Shown one piece after another: positions 16,301 to 25,450 of a stretch of 64,000 bases of DNA. The position numbers were made by a program, and so were the translations under genes. The stretch's first letter is position 1. Each line of letters begins with the position of its first letter. The stretch covers positions 1 through 64,000 of the forward strand of contig DASQIH010000108.1 of the NCBI GenBank assembly GCA_035631655.1. The letters run 5' to 3'. Source of the DNA: Gp1-AA122 sp035631655. Lineage in GTDB: Bacteria; Acidobacteriota; Terriglobia; Terriglobales; Acidobacteriaceae. The notes under the pieces are model-generated. The model made no database searches. It was not told the DNA's origin and saw nothing but the letters and a program-made list of their open reading frames with translations.

Positions 16301-17245
16301 CTAGGCTTTGGAGGCATCGCGCCGAGATAGCGGCTCCCGATGAGCGAGCCCATCCCAGATTTTCCGCAACATCGCCAATGCGCTCACGTACATAACGAAG
16401 CACTCCAGGGCAAAAGGCAAGAACCCGAGATACCCCGGCGCAGGCATTTCGAAAATCTTCCATCCCTGAAACATAGGAAAAACATAGTGCCACTTCGCCG
16501 TAGCCCAGTAATTCCAGAACTCCCATAACCACCCGCAGACCCACCCCGCAACCAAGAGAGAATAAAAGCGGCTGCGGCGGCCGCTGGCAAGATCGCCGAG
16601 CAGCGATGGTAGACCGCGGCTGTAATTAAGAGGGTCGAGCAGAAATATGAATCCAACCCACACCAAGACGAACAAGTAAGCAGCCACATGCCGCGGAATC
16701 AGCAGCGGCACACTTAGGCAGATCGCTCCCAAAAAGATCATGCCCCGCCGCGCTGCCGGGGAAAACGTCAAGAACGGTGCCGGGTGGAACCACCCGAAAG
16801 ACTCAACCAAGTCCGCGGTCTCAAATATCCCTGGCGTGATGGTCGCAAACGACCAGCCATAGCCCATCAGCGCTCCCGCCCAGTTCACCGGAACACCCAC
16901 ATACGTCCAGTTCCCCAGGCGCAGGTTGTAGGCCTCAAAAATAAGCCAGAGGGGAACAGAAAGCAGGGCAACTTTCAAGAACTGGCGTGTCTCATTGTGT
17001 AGCCGTGAGCGTCCGCTGATAGCAAACACCGCGGCGTCCGCCAGCAGGATGTAAGCGGTCCACGCGATGGGAGTGAAGTAGGTGGCCAGGGGCTGAAGCC
17101 CCCGAAACATGAGAACCTCGGCAACGATCAGGACCAGCAAACCGAGCCAGCCATAGCGTGGCAGCGGTGTCCGACGATGTAGCAGAACTTCCACAAACAG
17201 CACGGCGGCCGTTACCGCAGTGATCGCGATTCCAAGCCCGATCAT
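16301..17245 (-). CDS. Multi-pass membrane protein of unknown function
   Basis: 314 residues with about eight hydrophobic segments (for example AITAVTAAVLFVEVLL at 7-22 and ICLSVPLLI in the middle) and many Trp, including WLWEFWNYWATAKW near the C terminus. It is an inner-membrane protein with no motif I can name. Its stop lies 2 nt from that of the convergent methyltransferase. The reductase gene at 17311 is divergent, with only 65 nt between, so they may share a promoter region. Confidence 0.75.
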   Translation of the reverse strand: MIGLGIAITAVTAAVLFVEVLLHRRTPLPRYGWLGLLVLIVAEVLMFRGLQPLATYFTPIAWTAYILLADAAVFAISGRSRLHNETRQFLKVALLSVPLWLIFEAYNLRLGNWTYVGVPVNWAGALMGYGWSFATITPGIFETADLVESFGWFHPAPFLTFSPAARRGMIFLGAICLSVPLLIPRHVAAYLFVLVWVGFIFLLDPLNYSRGLPSLLGDLASGRRSRFYSLLVAGWVCGWLWEFWNYWATAKWHYVFPMFQGWKIFEMPAPGYLGFLPFALECFVMYVSALAMLRKIWDGLAHREPLSRRDASKA

Positions 17246-17310
17246 TCCCTGATCTTAGCGCACGCCAATTCCTCCGAAGTGCGTGGTAGGGTAAGTACGC
17301 AGGAGGCGCG

Positions 17311-18180
17311 ATGACCCTACAGCGCTGCTACAACGAAAGCGAAGACCAGTTCCCGCTGCCGCCCCACATCAAAGATCAGTACGGCCCATTCGGCTTGCCG
17401 GAGGCTCGCGACCCGACCCGCCCGTATATCAGCTCCAACTTTGTCATGGGCCTCGACGGCAGGGCGTCCTTCCGGGAACTGACCGGCCAGGCCGGTGGCC
17501 GGGAAGTCTCGCGCAGTAAGGAGGACCGCTGGCTGATGGACTTCATCCGTGCCCACCACGATGCGCAAATCATGGGCGCCAGCACCCTGCGCGAAGAACT
17601 AGGCCGCGACAGCAAAGGTTGGGACTACGCGGTAAACGATGCGGAGCTGGGGGAATACCGGGAAAAGACGCTGCGGCTGGGTCGGACCAGGGTCATTATC
17701 GTGACCGGCTCGGGCGAGGTTGATCTCTCTTTCCGCGTGTTCAATTCCCCTCGGGTTGAACCTTGGGTCATAACCGCCGCGGCCGGCGCAAAGAACTTGC
17801 AAGCACGCCTGAAGGCGCTCAGCAGAGGACCAGACATAAAAATCGTATCCGTGGGAGAAGGCTCGATCGTGGACATCTCCGCAGCCATGAGAGCCCTTCG
17901 TCAGGAACACGGCATCCGCACGCTGCTCTGCGAAGGTGGGCCGACGCTGTACGCAGAAATGCTGAATCGGCAAGTCATCGACGAAGAATTTCGCACCCTC
18001 TCCCTGCAGGTGCTGGGCAAGACCACCAAGCCGCCTATCGAACGCCCGACCCCTTACGGCCATCTCAGCTACGTTCCTGACACCGCTCCCTGGTTTCGCC
18101 TGATCAGTCTGCACTATGCCTTGCCCTACCACTCATTTCTAAGAGTCCGCTACGAGGGACCGAGGAAATTTGAAACGTAA
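17311..18180 (+). CDS. RibD C-terminal (dihydrofolate-reductase-like) family protein
   Basis: 289 residues. It contains the RibD_C/bifunctional deaminase-reductase reductase fold: YISSNFVMGLDGRAS, DAQIMGASTLREEL and LLCEGGPTLYAEML. These enzymes reduce pyrimidine or pterin rings with NADPH, but no deaminase domain and no other riboflavin gene is nearby, so the substrate is unknown. A C-terminal extension of about 30 residues ends in RVRYEGPRKFET. Start ATG at 17311 preceded by AGGAGG at about 17300. Its downstream side carries a large family B element. Confidence 0.88.
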   Translation: MTLQRCYNESEDQFPLPPHIKDQYGPFGLPEARDPTRPYISSNFVMGLDGRASFRELTGQAGGREVSRSKEDRWLMDFIRAHHDAQIMGASTLREELGRDSKGWDYAVNDAELGEYREKTLRLGRTRVIIVTGSGEVDLSFRVFNSPRVEPWVITAAAGAKNLQARLKALSRGPDIKIVSVGEGSIVDISAAMRALRQEHGIRTLLCEGGPTLYAEMLNRQVIDEEFRTLSLQVLGKTTKPPIERPTPYGHLSYVPDTAPWFRLISLHYALPYHSFLRVRYEGPRKFET

Positions 18181-18182
18181 AT

Positions 18183-18395
18183 TGACTTGTATCCTGAGCG
18201 GAGCTTGGGCTCGCGCAGCGAGCACCAGCGGAGTCGAAGGACCCCTTACCTCTCGGCGCTACAACGAACGCGGTAAGGCATTTTCCAGATGCCGTGCTAG
18301 GGTGAGAATGCCTCGCAACAGCACAGCTGGTCCAGGTAGGTAAGGGGTCCTTCGACTCGGGCTGAAGCCCTCGCTCAGGATGACAGCGACAGAGG
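18183..18395. repeat. Long nested palindromic family B element
   Basis: Outer ends ATCCTGAGC (18191-18199) / GCTCAGGAT (18373-18381); a perfect 20-bp inner repeat GAGTCGAAGGACCCCTTACC (18231-18250) versus its complement at 18339-18358; inner AGGCATT (18276-18282) / AATGCCT (18307-18313). It has no ORF. The arrangement resembles a small non-autonomous element, and it lies between convergent genes. Confidence 0.85.
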
Positions 18396-18402
18396 CTGGG
18401 CA

Positions 18403-18750
18403 CTACTTCTTCGTGACATACTGCACAATCTCGAACACGTTGCCTTCGCTGTCTTTGGCCATCATGACCCACCCGTACGGTTCTTTCGACAGATCCTTCC
18501 AGAACTTCACTTTTCTCCGCCGCAGCGCCTCGCGATCTCGTTTCGCATTCCTGGTCGGCAAAGTAAAGCTGGGGCCGTTGGCGTGCACTTCGTCGCGTTT
18601 CTCTAGCGCCAGTACTGCACCCTCAGTCTTGAATTCGCTGTAGGTAGGAGTCTGAAATTTCAGGGGCAATCTCAGCGTCGAACGATAAAAGTCCACGGCC
18701 CGTTGCATGTCGGTGACACCCACAATCACAACCGCGATTTTCTTCTCCAT
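18403..18750 (-). CDS. VOC (glyoxalase/bleomycin-resistance-like) family protein
   Basis: 115 residues, one vicinal-oxygen-chelate module pair. Seen: AVVIVGVTDMQRAVDFYRSTLRLPL at the start and VMMAKDSEGNVFEIVQY at the end, which are the family's typical ends and carry the usual metal-ligand Glu region. Function may be metal-dependent or binding only; substrate unknown. It is separated from the RibD-C gene by a large family B repeat. Confidence 0.85.
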   Translation of the reverse strand: MEKKIAVVIVGVTDMQRAVDFYRSTLRLPLKFQTPTYSEFKTEGAVLALEKRDEVHANGPSFTLPTRNAKRDREALRRRKVKFWKDLSKEPYGWVMMAKDSEGNVFEIVQYVTKK

Positions 18751-18862
18751 AGATGCCGCAAATCATAATGCAATCGCGGCATCCCCGACGGTTGCGCACA
18801 CGACAAAGGCCCGATCGGAATCGGAGCCTTTGTGGTTGTTGGCTGGTTTGCCCGGATGAAAC

Positions 18863-19237
18863 TTATCTTGTGGGAACCGCAGCTTCGGCCATCAGCAAAG
18901 CAATCTTCTCGATGAGCACGTCCATGCTCTGCCCGGTATCGGTATTGACATCCACATAAGGATGCCGTCCTCCGTCGGCGTGCATCACCAGCACGCGCGT
19001 CCCCTGGTGCGCCTTCTTGACCACGTAAGGCAGGTGATGGCGATCATTCCGGCTCAGCGTCGGACCGAGCACCACCAGGTCAAAAGCATCCCGGCGCAAA
19101 GCATCTTCCACACCCTTGCGGCCCACCGCGGTATCCACATGGTGCCCCGCCTTTTGAATGGCAACTGCCTGCGAGGCAAGCACTTCGGCATCTCCCTCGC
19201 CGTAGAGAATCTTGAGTTTGAATGCGGATCTCCCCAT
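18863..19237 (-). CDS. Degenerate response-regulator receiver-like protein
   Basis: 124 residues from ATG 19237. The fold looks like a CheY receiver: strand LKILYGEG, helix, strand FDLVVLGPTL, and a later strand RVLVMHADG. In active receivers the phosphorylation site is an Asp at the end of the third strand; here the matching position reads LVVLGPT, so the phosphoacceptor appears lost and the acidic pair after strand 1 is altered. It therefore may be a pseudo-receiver. No kinase gene is adjacent. Other Met codons at 19261 and 19357 are possible starts. Confidence 0.7.
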   Translation of the reverse strand: MGRSAFKLKILYGEGDAEVLASQAVAIQKAGHHVDTAVGRKGVEDALRRDAFDLVVLGPTLSRNDRHHLPYVVKKAHQGTRVLVMHADGGRHPYVDVNTDTGQSMDVLIEKIALLMAEAAVPTR

Positions 19238-19452
19238 GGTCGGAGCGTAGCAACCCGCCATCAGCGAGAGTAGGTCACAGAAGATGTAGTACGAAGGTTC
19301 GAAAGGCTTTGCCTTAACGAAAAAACTCGAAGGGACGACCTCACGCACCCCTTGCACGGTTGAACCCTATCGTCACCACCGTGCCATCACCTTCGTAACT
19401 CGCTCCTAGTCGCGCCCAACAACTAGTCTCTCCCGCGGGGGTTCGCAGAAGC

Positions 19453-19827
19453 ATGACGAAGCAAATCACTAACTCGCTATTAATCCTGGCGGTGGGGGGA
19501 CTGATGTTTGCCGGTTCCACCGCTGCTCAAACCGCAACCTCAGGCGCCGGACCGGGGGTGGTTGATCCCGGACATCCCCGTGTGAATCAAGTCAACCGTC
19601 GTGAGACCCGCCAGCAGAAGCGTATTGCCCAAGGCGTCAAGAATGGATCTCTGAATCCGAAGGAGACCGCCCACCTGGAAAAGCGTGAAGCCAGCGTGCA
19701 GAAGCAGGAGCAGCGCGACATGGCGAAGCATAATGGCCATCTCACTAAGGCTGAGCAGCGCCAACTCAATCGCCGCCAGAACCGGATTAGCCGAAGCATC
19801 TACAAAGACAAGCACAACAATAAGTAA
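19453..19827 (+). CDS. Small exported basic protein
   Basis: 124 residues. A signal peptide spans about residues 1-25 (LLILAVGGLMFAGSTAAQ, cleavage near AQ). The mature part is very rich in Lys, Arg, Gln and Glu with heptad-like helices and two similar segments (RRETRQQKRIAQGVKNGSLN and HLTKAEQRQLNRRQNRIS). I do not recognise the family. It is monocistronic with a clear terminator after it. A periplasmic or surface-binding role is only a guess. Confidence 0.75.
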   Translation: MTKQITNSLLILAVGGLMFAGSTAAQTATSGAGPGVVDPGHPRVNQVNRRETRQQKRIAQGVKNGSLNPKETAHLEKREASVQKQEQRDMAKHNGHLTKAEQRQLNRRQNRISRSIYKDKHNNK

Positions 19828-19858
19828 ATTTCCGCAGCCATTCCGATTCTCGGCACAT

Positions 19859-19889
19859 AGCCGCAGGCCTGCTTGCGGCTTTTCTTTTT
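19859..19889 (+). terminator. Rho-independent terminator
   Basis: AGCCGCA (19859-19865) / TGCGGCT (19874-19880), 8-nt loop, then TTTCTTTTT. Confidence 0.85.
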
Positions 19890-19894
19890 GCTCC

Positions 19895-20731
19895 TCAGGC
19901 GGTGCCCTTTTCCCGCAGCAGCTCTTCGACGTCGCCAAGCTTCTCGCCCAACAAATTCAGCTTGCGCGCCATGCCCTGGATCTCCGCTTCTGCACGGCGG
20001 TTAACGTCGAAGTCCAATTCGCTGCGCAGGCGGTCCTTCGTGTCCTGCCGGTTCTGGCTCATCATGATGATGGGCGCCTGGATCGCAGCGAGCATGGAAA
20101 GAAACAGGTTCAGCAAGATGAAGGGATATGGGTCCCAGCCTCTGCTCCCCAACGTTGAGTTGATGGCCGCGTAGATGGCCAGAACTACTAAGAACGCAAT
20201 AATGAAAGTCCAGGACCCACCAAAGCGCGCGACGCCATCGGCAATGCGCTCGCCTGTGGTGGCCTCCTGCTCGATGACTTCGTTTGGATTGCGGCTGGCG
20301 CGAACGCGCACAAGCTTCTGCGCGGCGTGGAACTGGCGGCCCAGCACCGCCAGCATGTCCACTCCCGCCATCGGCTTGCGTTGCAGCAGAACGGAGATGT
20401 CGTGCCGGTCCACTTCGACGCAGACGGTTTGCTCGAGAGCGATAGCCTCAGTCTGATGCTGAGTTTGATCCAGCATCGAGGCGAACCCGAAAAACTCGCC
20501 ATGCGTCGGTTCATCGACGACCACTTCCTGCTGGTCTTCATCCACTGTGGTCACCCGAACTCTGCCCGAGACCATGACGTAAGCGCGCCCGCCCGCGTCA
20601 CCCATCTTGTAGATGCGTTGCCGGGGAGCGAATTGCTTCACTTCCACCTGTCCGGCCAAGACAGCGGTTTCCTCTTCGTCCAGCAGTGAAAAAAGGGGAA
20701 CATGCTTTAACACCTCGGGGTTGCAGGCCAT
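19895..20731 (-). CDS. Cyclic-nucleotide-binding domain fused to DUF1003 membrane domain
   Basis: 278 residues. Residues ~1-130 are a cNMP-binding (CRP-type) beta barrel (HGEFFGFASMLDQTQ region as the phosphate-binding cassette). About residues 165-240 hold the DUF1003 signature: FGGSWTFIIAFLVVLAIYAAINS and PYPFILLNLFLSMLAAIQAPIIMMSQNRQ, a two-pass membrane domain. The C-terminal ~35 residues look coiled-coil. Presumably a ligand-sensing membrane protein; its ligand and partner are unknown. No HTH is present, so it is not a transcription factor. Confidence 0.9.
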   Translation of the reverse strand: MACNPEVLKHVPLFSLLDEEETAVLAGQVEVKQFAPRQRIYKMGDAGGRAYVMVSGRVRVTTVDEDQQEVVVDEPTHGEFFGFASMLDQTQHQTEAIALEQTVCVEVDRHDISVLLQRKPMAGVDMLAVLGRQFHAAQKLVRVRASRNPNEVIEQEATTGERIADGVARFGGSWTFIIAFLVVLAIYAAINSTLGSRGWDPYPFILLNLFLSMLAAIQAPIIMMSQNRQDTKDRLRSELDFDVNRRAEAEIQGMARKLNLLGEKLGDVEELLREKGTA

Positions 20732-20839
20732 CGGTCACCTCTCGTGCGATAGGAGTGGATTGTGCGCGACTGCCGTCGACAATTTTACCGATGGTTACGA
20801 GGCAAGAGATTTCCGCAAGCAAATAGGTGCGTCAGCTGG

Positions 20840-23800
20840 TCACTGCATAAGCTTCTTCAATGCAGCGCGAGCGGCGCCGAGCTGGCGTAGCCGCGTGTGT
20901 GAGCCTTCGAAGTGGGAGAGAAATTCCTGGTACTCATTGATCGCCTGATCACGCTTGCCGGTGCGTTCGTACAACTGGCCCAGGTAGTAATGACAAAGGA
21001 GTTCCTGCGCCGGAAAGCGCAGCGCGAGAAACCGGAAGTTCGCCTGGTTGCTCCCGAATAGTAAGGTCCGACGGAATTCCGTTTCCGCCAAGGAATAATC
21101 TTTGACGAGCAGATGGGCGCGGCCATTGAGGAAGAGAACCGGGGCATACTGGAAATTCGGAATGCTGGCAGCTCGAGTCAGAGCTGTCTGTCCATCGTTG
21201 CGCTCCACCGCGGCGCTCATGTCGTTGAGAGTCTGGTAAGTCTCAATCGCACGAGGCGCCACGGCGGGATGGCTGACAGCAAAGCGCTTCAAGCTTTGCT
21301 CCGCTCCCGAGGTGTTTCCTACGATCGTCTGCAGGAAGGCAACAACCTGCAACTCCTCGCCGTCGAGCTTCTGGTGTTGGGCAAAGGACAGTGCCGAGGA
21401 GGACTGGTCCAGCATCACCGAAAGACCGGCGAACTGCTCCAGGAAAGCCTCGGCGGCCTCATTCTGGCCTGCACGCCCAAGTTGATCGACCGCTTTGCGA
21501 TAGCCGGTGAGCGCTCCTTCGAAGTCGCCGCGCATCTGGGCCAGGTGCGCCTCGAAGCCAGGGGCGTGAAGGCGCGGTAGGGCCGAGGTACGCTGCGCGA
21601 ATTGTTGGAACGCGGCCTGTGCCATATCGTGCTTGTTCTGGTCGGCATAGAGCATGGCAAGCTTGAGATAGTCCGCATAATCACTGAAGTCAGGTTTGAG
21701 CTCAATCACTTTCCGGTAAGCGGCGGTTGCCTCGTCATAGCGTCCCGCCATGTAGAGGATATCGCCACGACTGTCCAGGGGATTGGGATCGCCCGGACGC
21801 ACCGCCTGGTAGCGGTCGCTATCTGCCAGCGCGGCGTTGAAATCGCCCGATGATGCGAGGTGATATGATTCGAAGTTGAGAAGATCCTCGTTCTTCGAAT
21901 CCACCGCCAGTCCTTGCCGCAAGAGATCCAGCGCCTTCTCCGGCTGGCCCAGACTAGACAGATGTCCGGCCAGAAGGCCTCGTTGAAAACTGTCACGAGG
22001 AAACTCGGCAATCAGGTTTTCCCGAGCTTCCGCGATCGCTTCCAGACTGCGCGAGCGGCCGGCATTAAGAACCTGTAACAACAGCTGCTCATAGCGGGGC
22101 AGCCGCGATTGCATTTGCCCGACCTTGACCGCAACCTCGTTGCTGCGCCGCAAGTCCCCATCCTGGAAATATTCGTCGGACAGATGCATGTAAGCTAGGG
22201 CAAACTGCGGATCCAGACGGACCGCTTCTTCCAATTCGCGGATTGATTCAGCGATTAGAAAACGCCGGCCATATTCCACGCCTTGTTGGTAATGGCGGTA
22301 AGCTTCAATATTGGAGGTGGACGCCTGCTCGATTTCCGGGGCTCGTTGCGGCAGGTCGGAAGGAGGCAGAAAATTGCCAGCGATGCTCGCGGTCAGCCGG
22401 TCCACCATCCCAAAGATGCTCTGCACGTCTTGGCCTTCCAGCTTCTCGGAAAACAAAATCTGCCCGGTGCCGGTGTCTTGCATGCGAACATCGAGCCGGA
22501 GCTGTGTTGGCCCGACCTTCAGGAGAGCGCCGGTGATATAGGCATCCGCCCCAGCATCCTGCGCGACTTTTTGTGCCTGCGCCGGATCGAGCGACTTCCC
22601 ATCTTTGCTGACACGCTGCACGGCGCTCAACACGCGCTCCGTGGAAAGGACGTCCAAGCCTTTTACCTGGGCCAGATTGGTGGTCAGCATGTCGGTGACG
22701 CCGCTATCCAGCCAGTTCAGTGACGGGTCCTGTGCCAGATTCGAGAAATAGAGAACGGCAATCGCCTTATGTTGCTGGCCACCGGCAGGACTTGCGCCTC
22801 GCCCGCGGAACATCCAGAACCCTGCACCCGCTACCACGATTAGCGCCGCGACGGCGGACAGAATCCACCATTTGTATCTCGTGATGAACGCTGCGCCTAG
22901 GGGACCGCTGATTGGCACAGCAGGTGTCTGAGCTGCAGAAGAGCCGCTCCGCACAGGGACCGCTGGTGCGACCCTCGATGCCGCCGCCGAAGGACTCGAG
23001 CCCGATGCAACCGGCGCAGGTGGCGCCTCCATAGCCGCGCTTTTCCCGGATTCTGTATCGCGCTTGAGCCGCTGAAGATCAGCGCGCAAATCCGCAGCGT
23101 GCTGATAGCGAAGGTTCCGGTCTTTCTCCAACGCCTTGTTGATGATTTCTTCCAGCTTAAGTGGAAGGTCAGGATTAAGCCGTATGGGTGCGACCGGCAC
23201 CTTGCGCAGGATGGAATCGAAGATTGCCGCCGAGCTGTCCCCCCGGAAAGGCAGCGTGCCGGTAGCCATCTCGTAAAGGACCACGCCGAAGGAGAACAAG
23301 TCGCTGCGCGCGTCCAGCTCTTTTCCCAGCGCTTGTTCGGGAGACATGTACGCCACCGTGCCCAGCGTGCTGCCCGGGCTGGTGAGATGCTCTTCGCTGA
23401 TTGCCGTCGCACTCGCGCCTATGCCTACCGCCTCGCCTCTGCGCGCCACCACCTTGGCCAGGCCGAAATCCAGCACCTTGGCCCGGCCGCGCTTGGTGAT
23501 AAAGATATTTGCCGGCTTGATGTCGCGATGCAGAATGCCATCGCTGTGCGCGCTGTCGAGCGCATCCGCCACCGAAATGGCGAATTCCAGCAACTGCTCG
23601 AGTTCCAAGGGGCGGCCCAGGATCAAGTGCTTTAGCGTCTGCCCATCGAGAAACTCCATGGCAATGAAGGGTTGATTGTCGTGCTGCCCGATTTCGTAGA
23701 TGGTGCAGATGTTGGGATGGTTGAGCGCCGAGGCAGCCTGCGCCTCTCGTTGGAAGCGCTCCAGCGCCTGGCGGTCGTTAGCCAGGTCGGTCGGGAGGAA

Positions 23801-23926
23801 TTTCAAAGCCACAAACCGATGCAAGGTAAGATCTTCGGCCTTGTAAACCACGCCCATTCCGCCCCCACCGAGCTGGTCGACAATGCGGTAATGGGAAATG
23901 GTTTGGCCAATCATCGGGGTTGTCAT
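20840..23926 (-). CDS. Membrane Ser/Thr protein kinase with TPR output region
   Basis: 1028 residues. Residues 12-280 are a Hanks-type kinase: G-loop at 20-25, Lys42 of VALKFLP, HRDIKPAN at 133-140, DFG at 153-155, and APE-region SPEQALG near 195. A Pro/Ser-rich linker leads to a transmembrane helix at 352-373. Then comes a periplasmic part beginning KAIAVLYFSNLAQDPSLNWLDSGVTDML, resembling the TolB/FlgO-like domain in related kinases, and about ten TPR-like helix pairs to the end. This kinase/TPR layout is common in Acidobacteria. Its substrate is unknown. Confidence 0.94.
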   Translation of the reverse strand: MTTPMIGQTISHYRIVDQLGGGGMGVVYKAEDLTLHRFVALKFLPTDLANDRQALERFQREAQAASALNHPNICTIYEIGQHDNQPFIAMEFLDGQTLKHLILGRPLELEQLLEFAISVADALDSAHSDGILHRDIKPANIFITKRGRAKVLDFGLAKVVARRGEAVGIGASATAISEEHLTSPGSTLGTVAYMSPEQALGKELDARSDLFSFGVVLYEMATGTLPFRGDSSAAIFDSILRKVPVAPIRLNPDLPLKLEEIINKALEKDRNLRYQHAADLRADLQRLKRDTESGKSAAMEAPPAPVASGSSPSAAASRVAPAVPVRSGSSAAQTPAVPISGPLGAAFITRYKWWILSAVAALIVVAGAGFWMFRGRGASPAGGQQHKAIAVLYFSNLAQDPSLNWLDSGVTDMLTTNLAQVKGLDVLSTERVLSAVQRVSKDGKSLDPAQAQKVAQDAGADAYITGALLKVGPTQLRLDVRMQDTGTGQILFSEKLEGQDVQSIFGMVDRLTASIAGNFLPPSDLPQRAPEIEQASTSNIEAYRHYQQGVEYGRRFLIAESIRELEEAVRLDPQFALAYMHLSDEYFQDGDLRRSNEVAVKVGQMQSRLPRYEQLLLQVLNAGRSRSLEAIAEARENLIAEFPRDSFQRGLLAGHLSSLGQPEKALDLLRQGLAVDSKNEDLLNFESYHLASSGDFNAALADSDRYQAVRPGDPNPLDSRGDILYMAGRYDEATAAYRKVIELKPDFSDYADYLKLAMLYADQNKHDMAQAAFQQFAQRTSALPRLHAPGFEAHLAQMRGDFEGALTGYRKAVDQLGRAGQNEAAEAFLEQFAGLSVMLDQSSSALSFAQHQKLDGEELQVVAFLQTIVGNTSGAEQSLKRFAVSHPAVAPRAIETYQTLNDMSAAVERNDGQTALTRAASIPNFQYAPVLFLNGRAHLLVKDYSLAETEFRRTLLFGSNQANFRFLALRFPAQELLCHYYLGQLYERTGKRDQAINEYQEFLSHFEGSHTRLRQLGAARAALKKLMQ

Positions 23927-24015
23927 GTTAGGAAAGCAGTTCTACGAAGTCAATGATACCAGCGTGCCGGGGGCGCACTTCCCGCGGACGACTCTTGCAT
24001 CGGTATTGTAGGTTG

Positions 24016-24672
<657 letters not shown>

Positions 24673-24709
24673 GCAGGGAGGCCCTCCAGGAAGCTCGAAG
24701 CCGATTGTA

Positions 24710-24750
24710 CTGCCACGGCTTGTGTGGCGCGGGCGACCTCGTCCGCGGCC
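24710..24750. repeat. Degenerate family C repeat
   Basis: TTGTGTGGCGCGGGC followed by GTCCGCGG; similar to the copy at 1718 but imperfect. It sits between the divergent YceH and phosphodiesterase genes. Confidence 0.45.
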
Positions 24751-24881
24751 TTCGTCCCTCGCTATCGATTCTGCCGAATGTACTCTAACTTCTTCTGCAG
24801 GCTCTCACCGATCTCAGCCCATGATCGCCTTTTAAACTAAGATTGGATCCTTAGCTGACGGTGTTGTGACCCGAGCACAGC

Positions 24882-25355
24882 ATGTCGACGAAAGCAGTCA
24901 CGATCGGGGTTATTTCCGATACACATGGGTTATTGCGGCGGGCAGCACTTGAGGCGCTGCGGGAATCGGATTACCTCATTCACGCCGGCGACATCGGCGA
25001 CCCCGGCATCCTGAAAAAGCTGACCGCGATCGCGCCGGTCACGGCCATACGCGGCAACGTGGATCGCGAACGCTGGGCTCGCAAGGTGCCCGAGACCGAG
25101 GTGCTCGAAGTCGAGGGCGTCTTGATTTACGTCCTGCACGATCTGAAGACTCTCGACTTGAAACCGGAGACGGCAGGATTTGCGGTGGTTATTACCGGGC
25201 ATACGCATATCCCCAAGCAGGAAACCAAGCAGGGCGTGCTTTACTTCAATCCAGGAAGCGCGGGGCCAAAGCGCTTTCGGCTGCCCATCACCGTGGGGAA
25301 GCTGATACTGGGAGCTGGCAAGATCCGTGGCGAGATCGTCAGGATTGCCGAGTGA
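24882..25355 (+). CDS. YfcE/MJ0936-type metallophosphoesterase
   Basis: 157 residues, small calcineurin-like phosphodiesterase. Metal motifs are complete: ISDTHG (about residues 10-15), HAGDIGD, RGNVDRE and GHTHIPK, which coordinate the binuclear metal site. The substrate could be a small cyclic nucleotide or a phosphodiester; unknown. No strong ribosome-binding site is visible. It lies just upstream of tgt. Confidence 0.92.
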   Translation: MSTKAVTIGVISDTHGLLRRAALEALRESDYLIHAGDIGDPGILKKLTAIAPVTAIRGNVDRERWARKVPETEVLEVEGVLIYVLHDLKTLDLKPETAGFAVVITGHTHIPKQETKQGVLYFNPGSAGPKRFRLPITVGKLILGAGKIRGEIVRIAE

Positions 25356-25379
25356 AGGTTTCCCGGCTGCACAATAAGA

Positions 25380-25425
25380 GATCCCCCGCAGTCTGCGGGC
25401 GAGGACGCCCGCAGGACAGCCGGCA
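25380..25425. repeat. Family C-type repeat before tgt
   Basis: GTCTGCGGGCGAGGACGCCC then GCAGGAC: stem CTGCGGGC/GCCCGCAG. It lies in the 95-nt gap between the phosphodiesterase and tgt. Confidence 0.65.
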
Positions 25426-25437
25426 GGGATGCGGCGC

Positions 25438-25443
25438 TACAAT
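25438..25443 (+). promoter_or_regulatory. tgt -10 box adjacent to start codon
   Basis: TACAAT at 25438-25443, 7 nt before the ATG at 25451. No ribosome-binding site is seen, consistent with a leaderless transcript; no clear -35 box. Confidence 0.5.
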
Positions 25444-25450
25444 TCCAATC

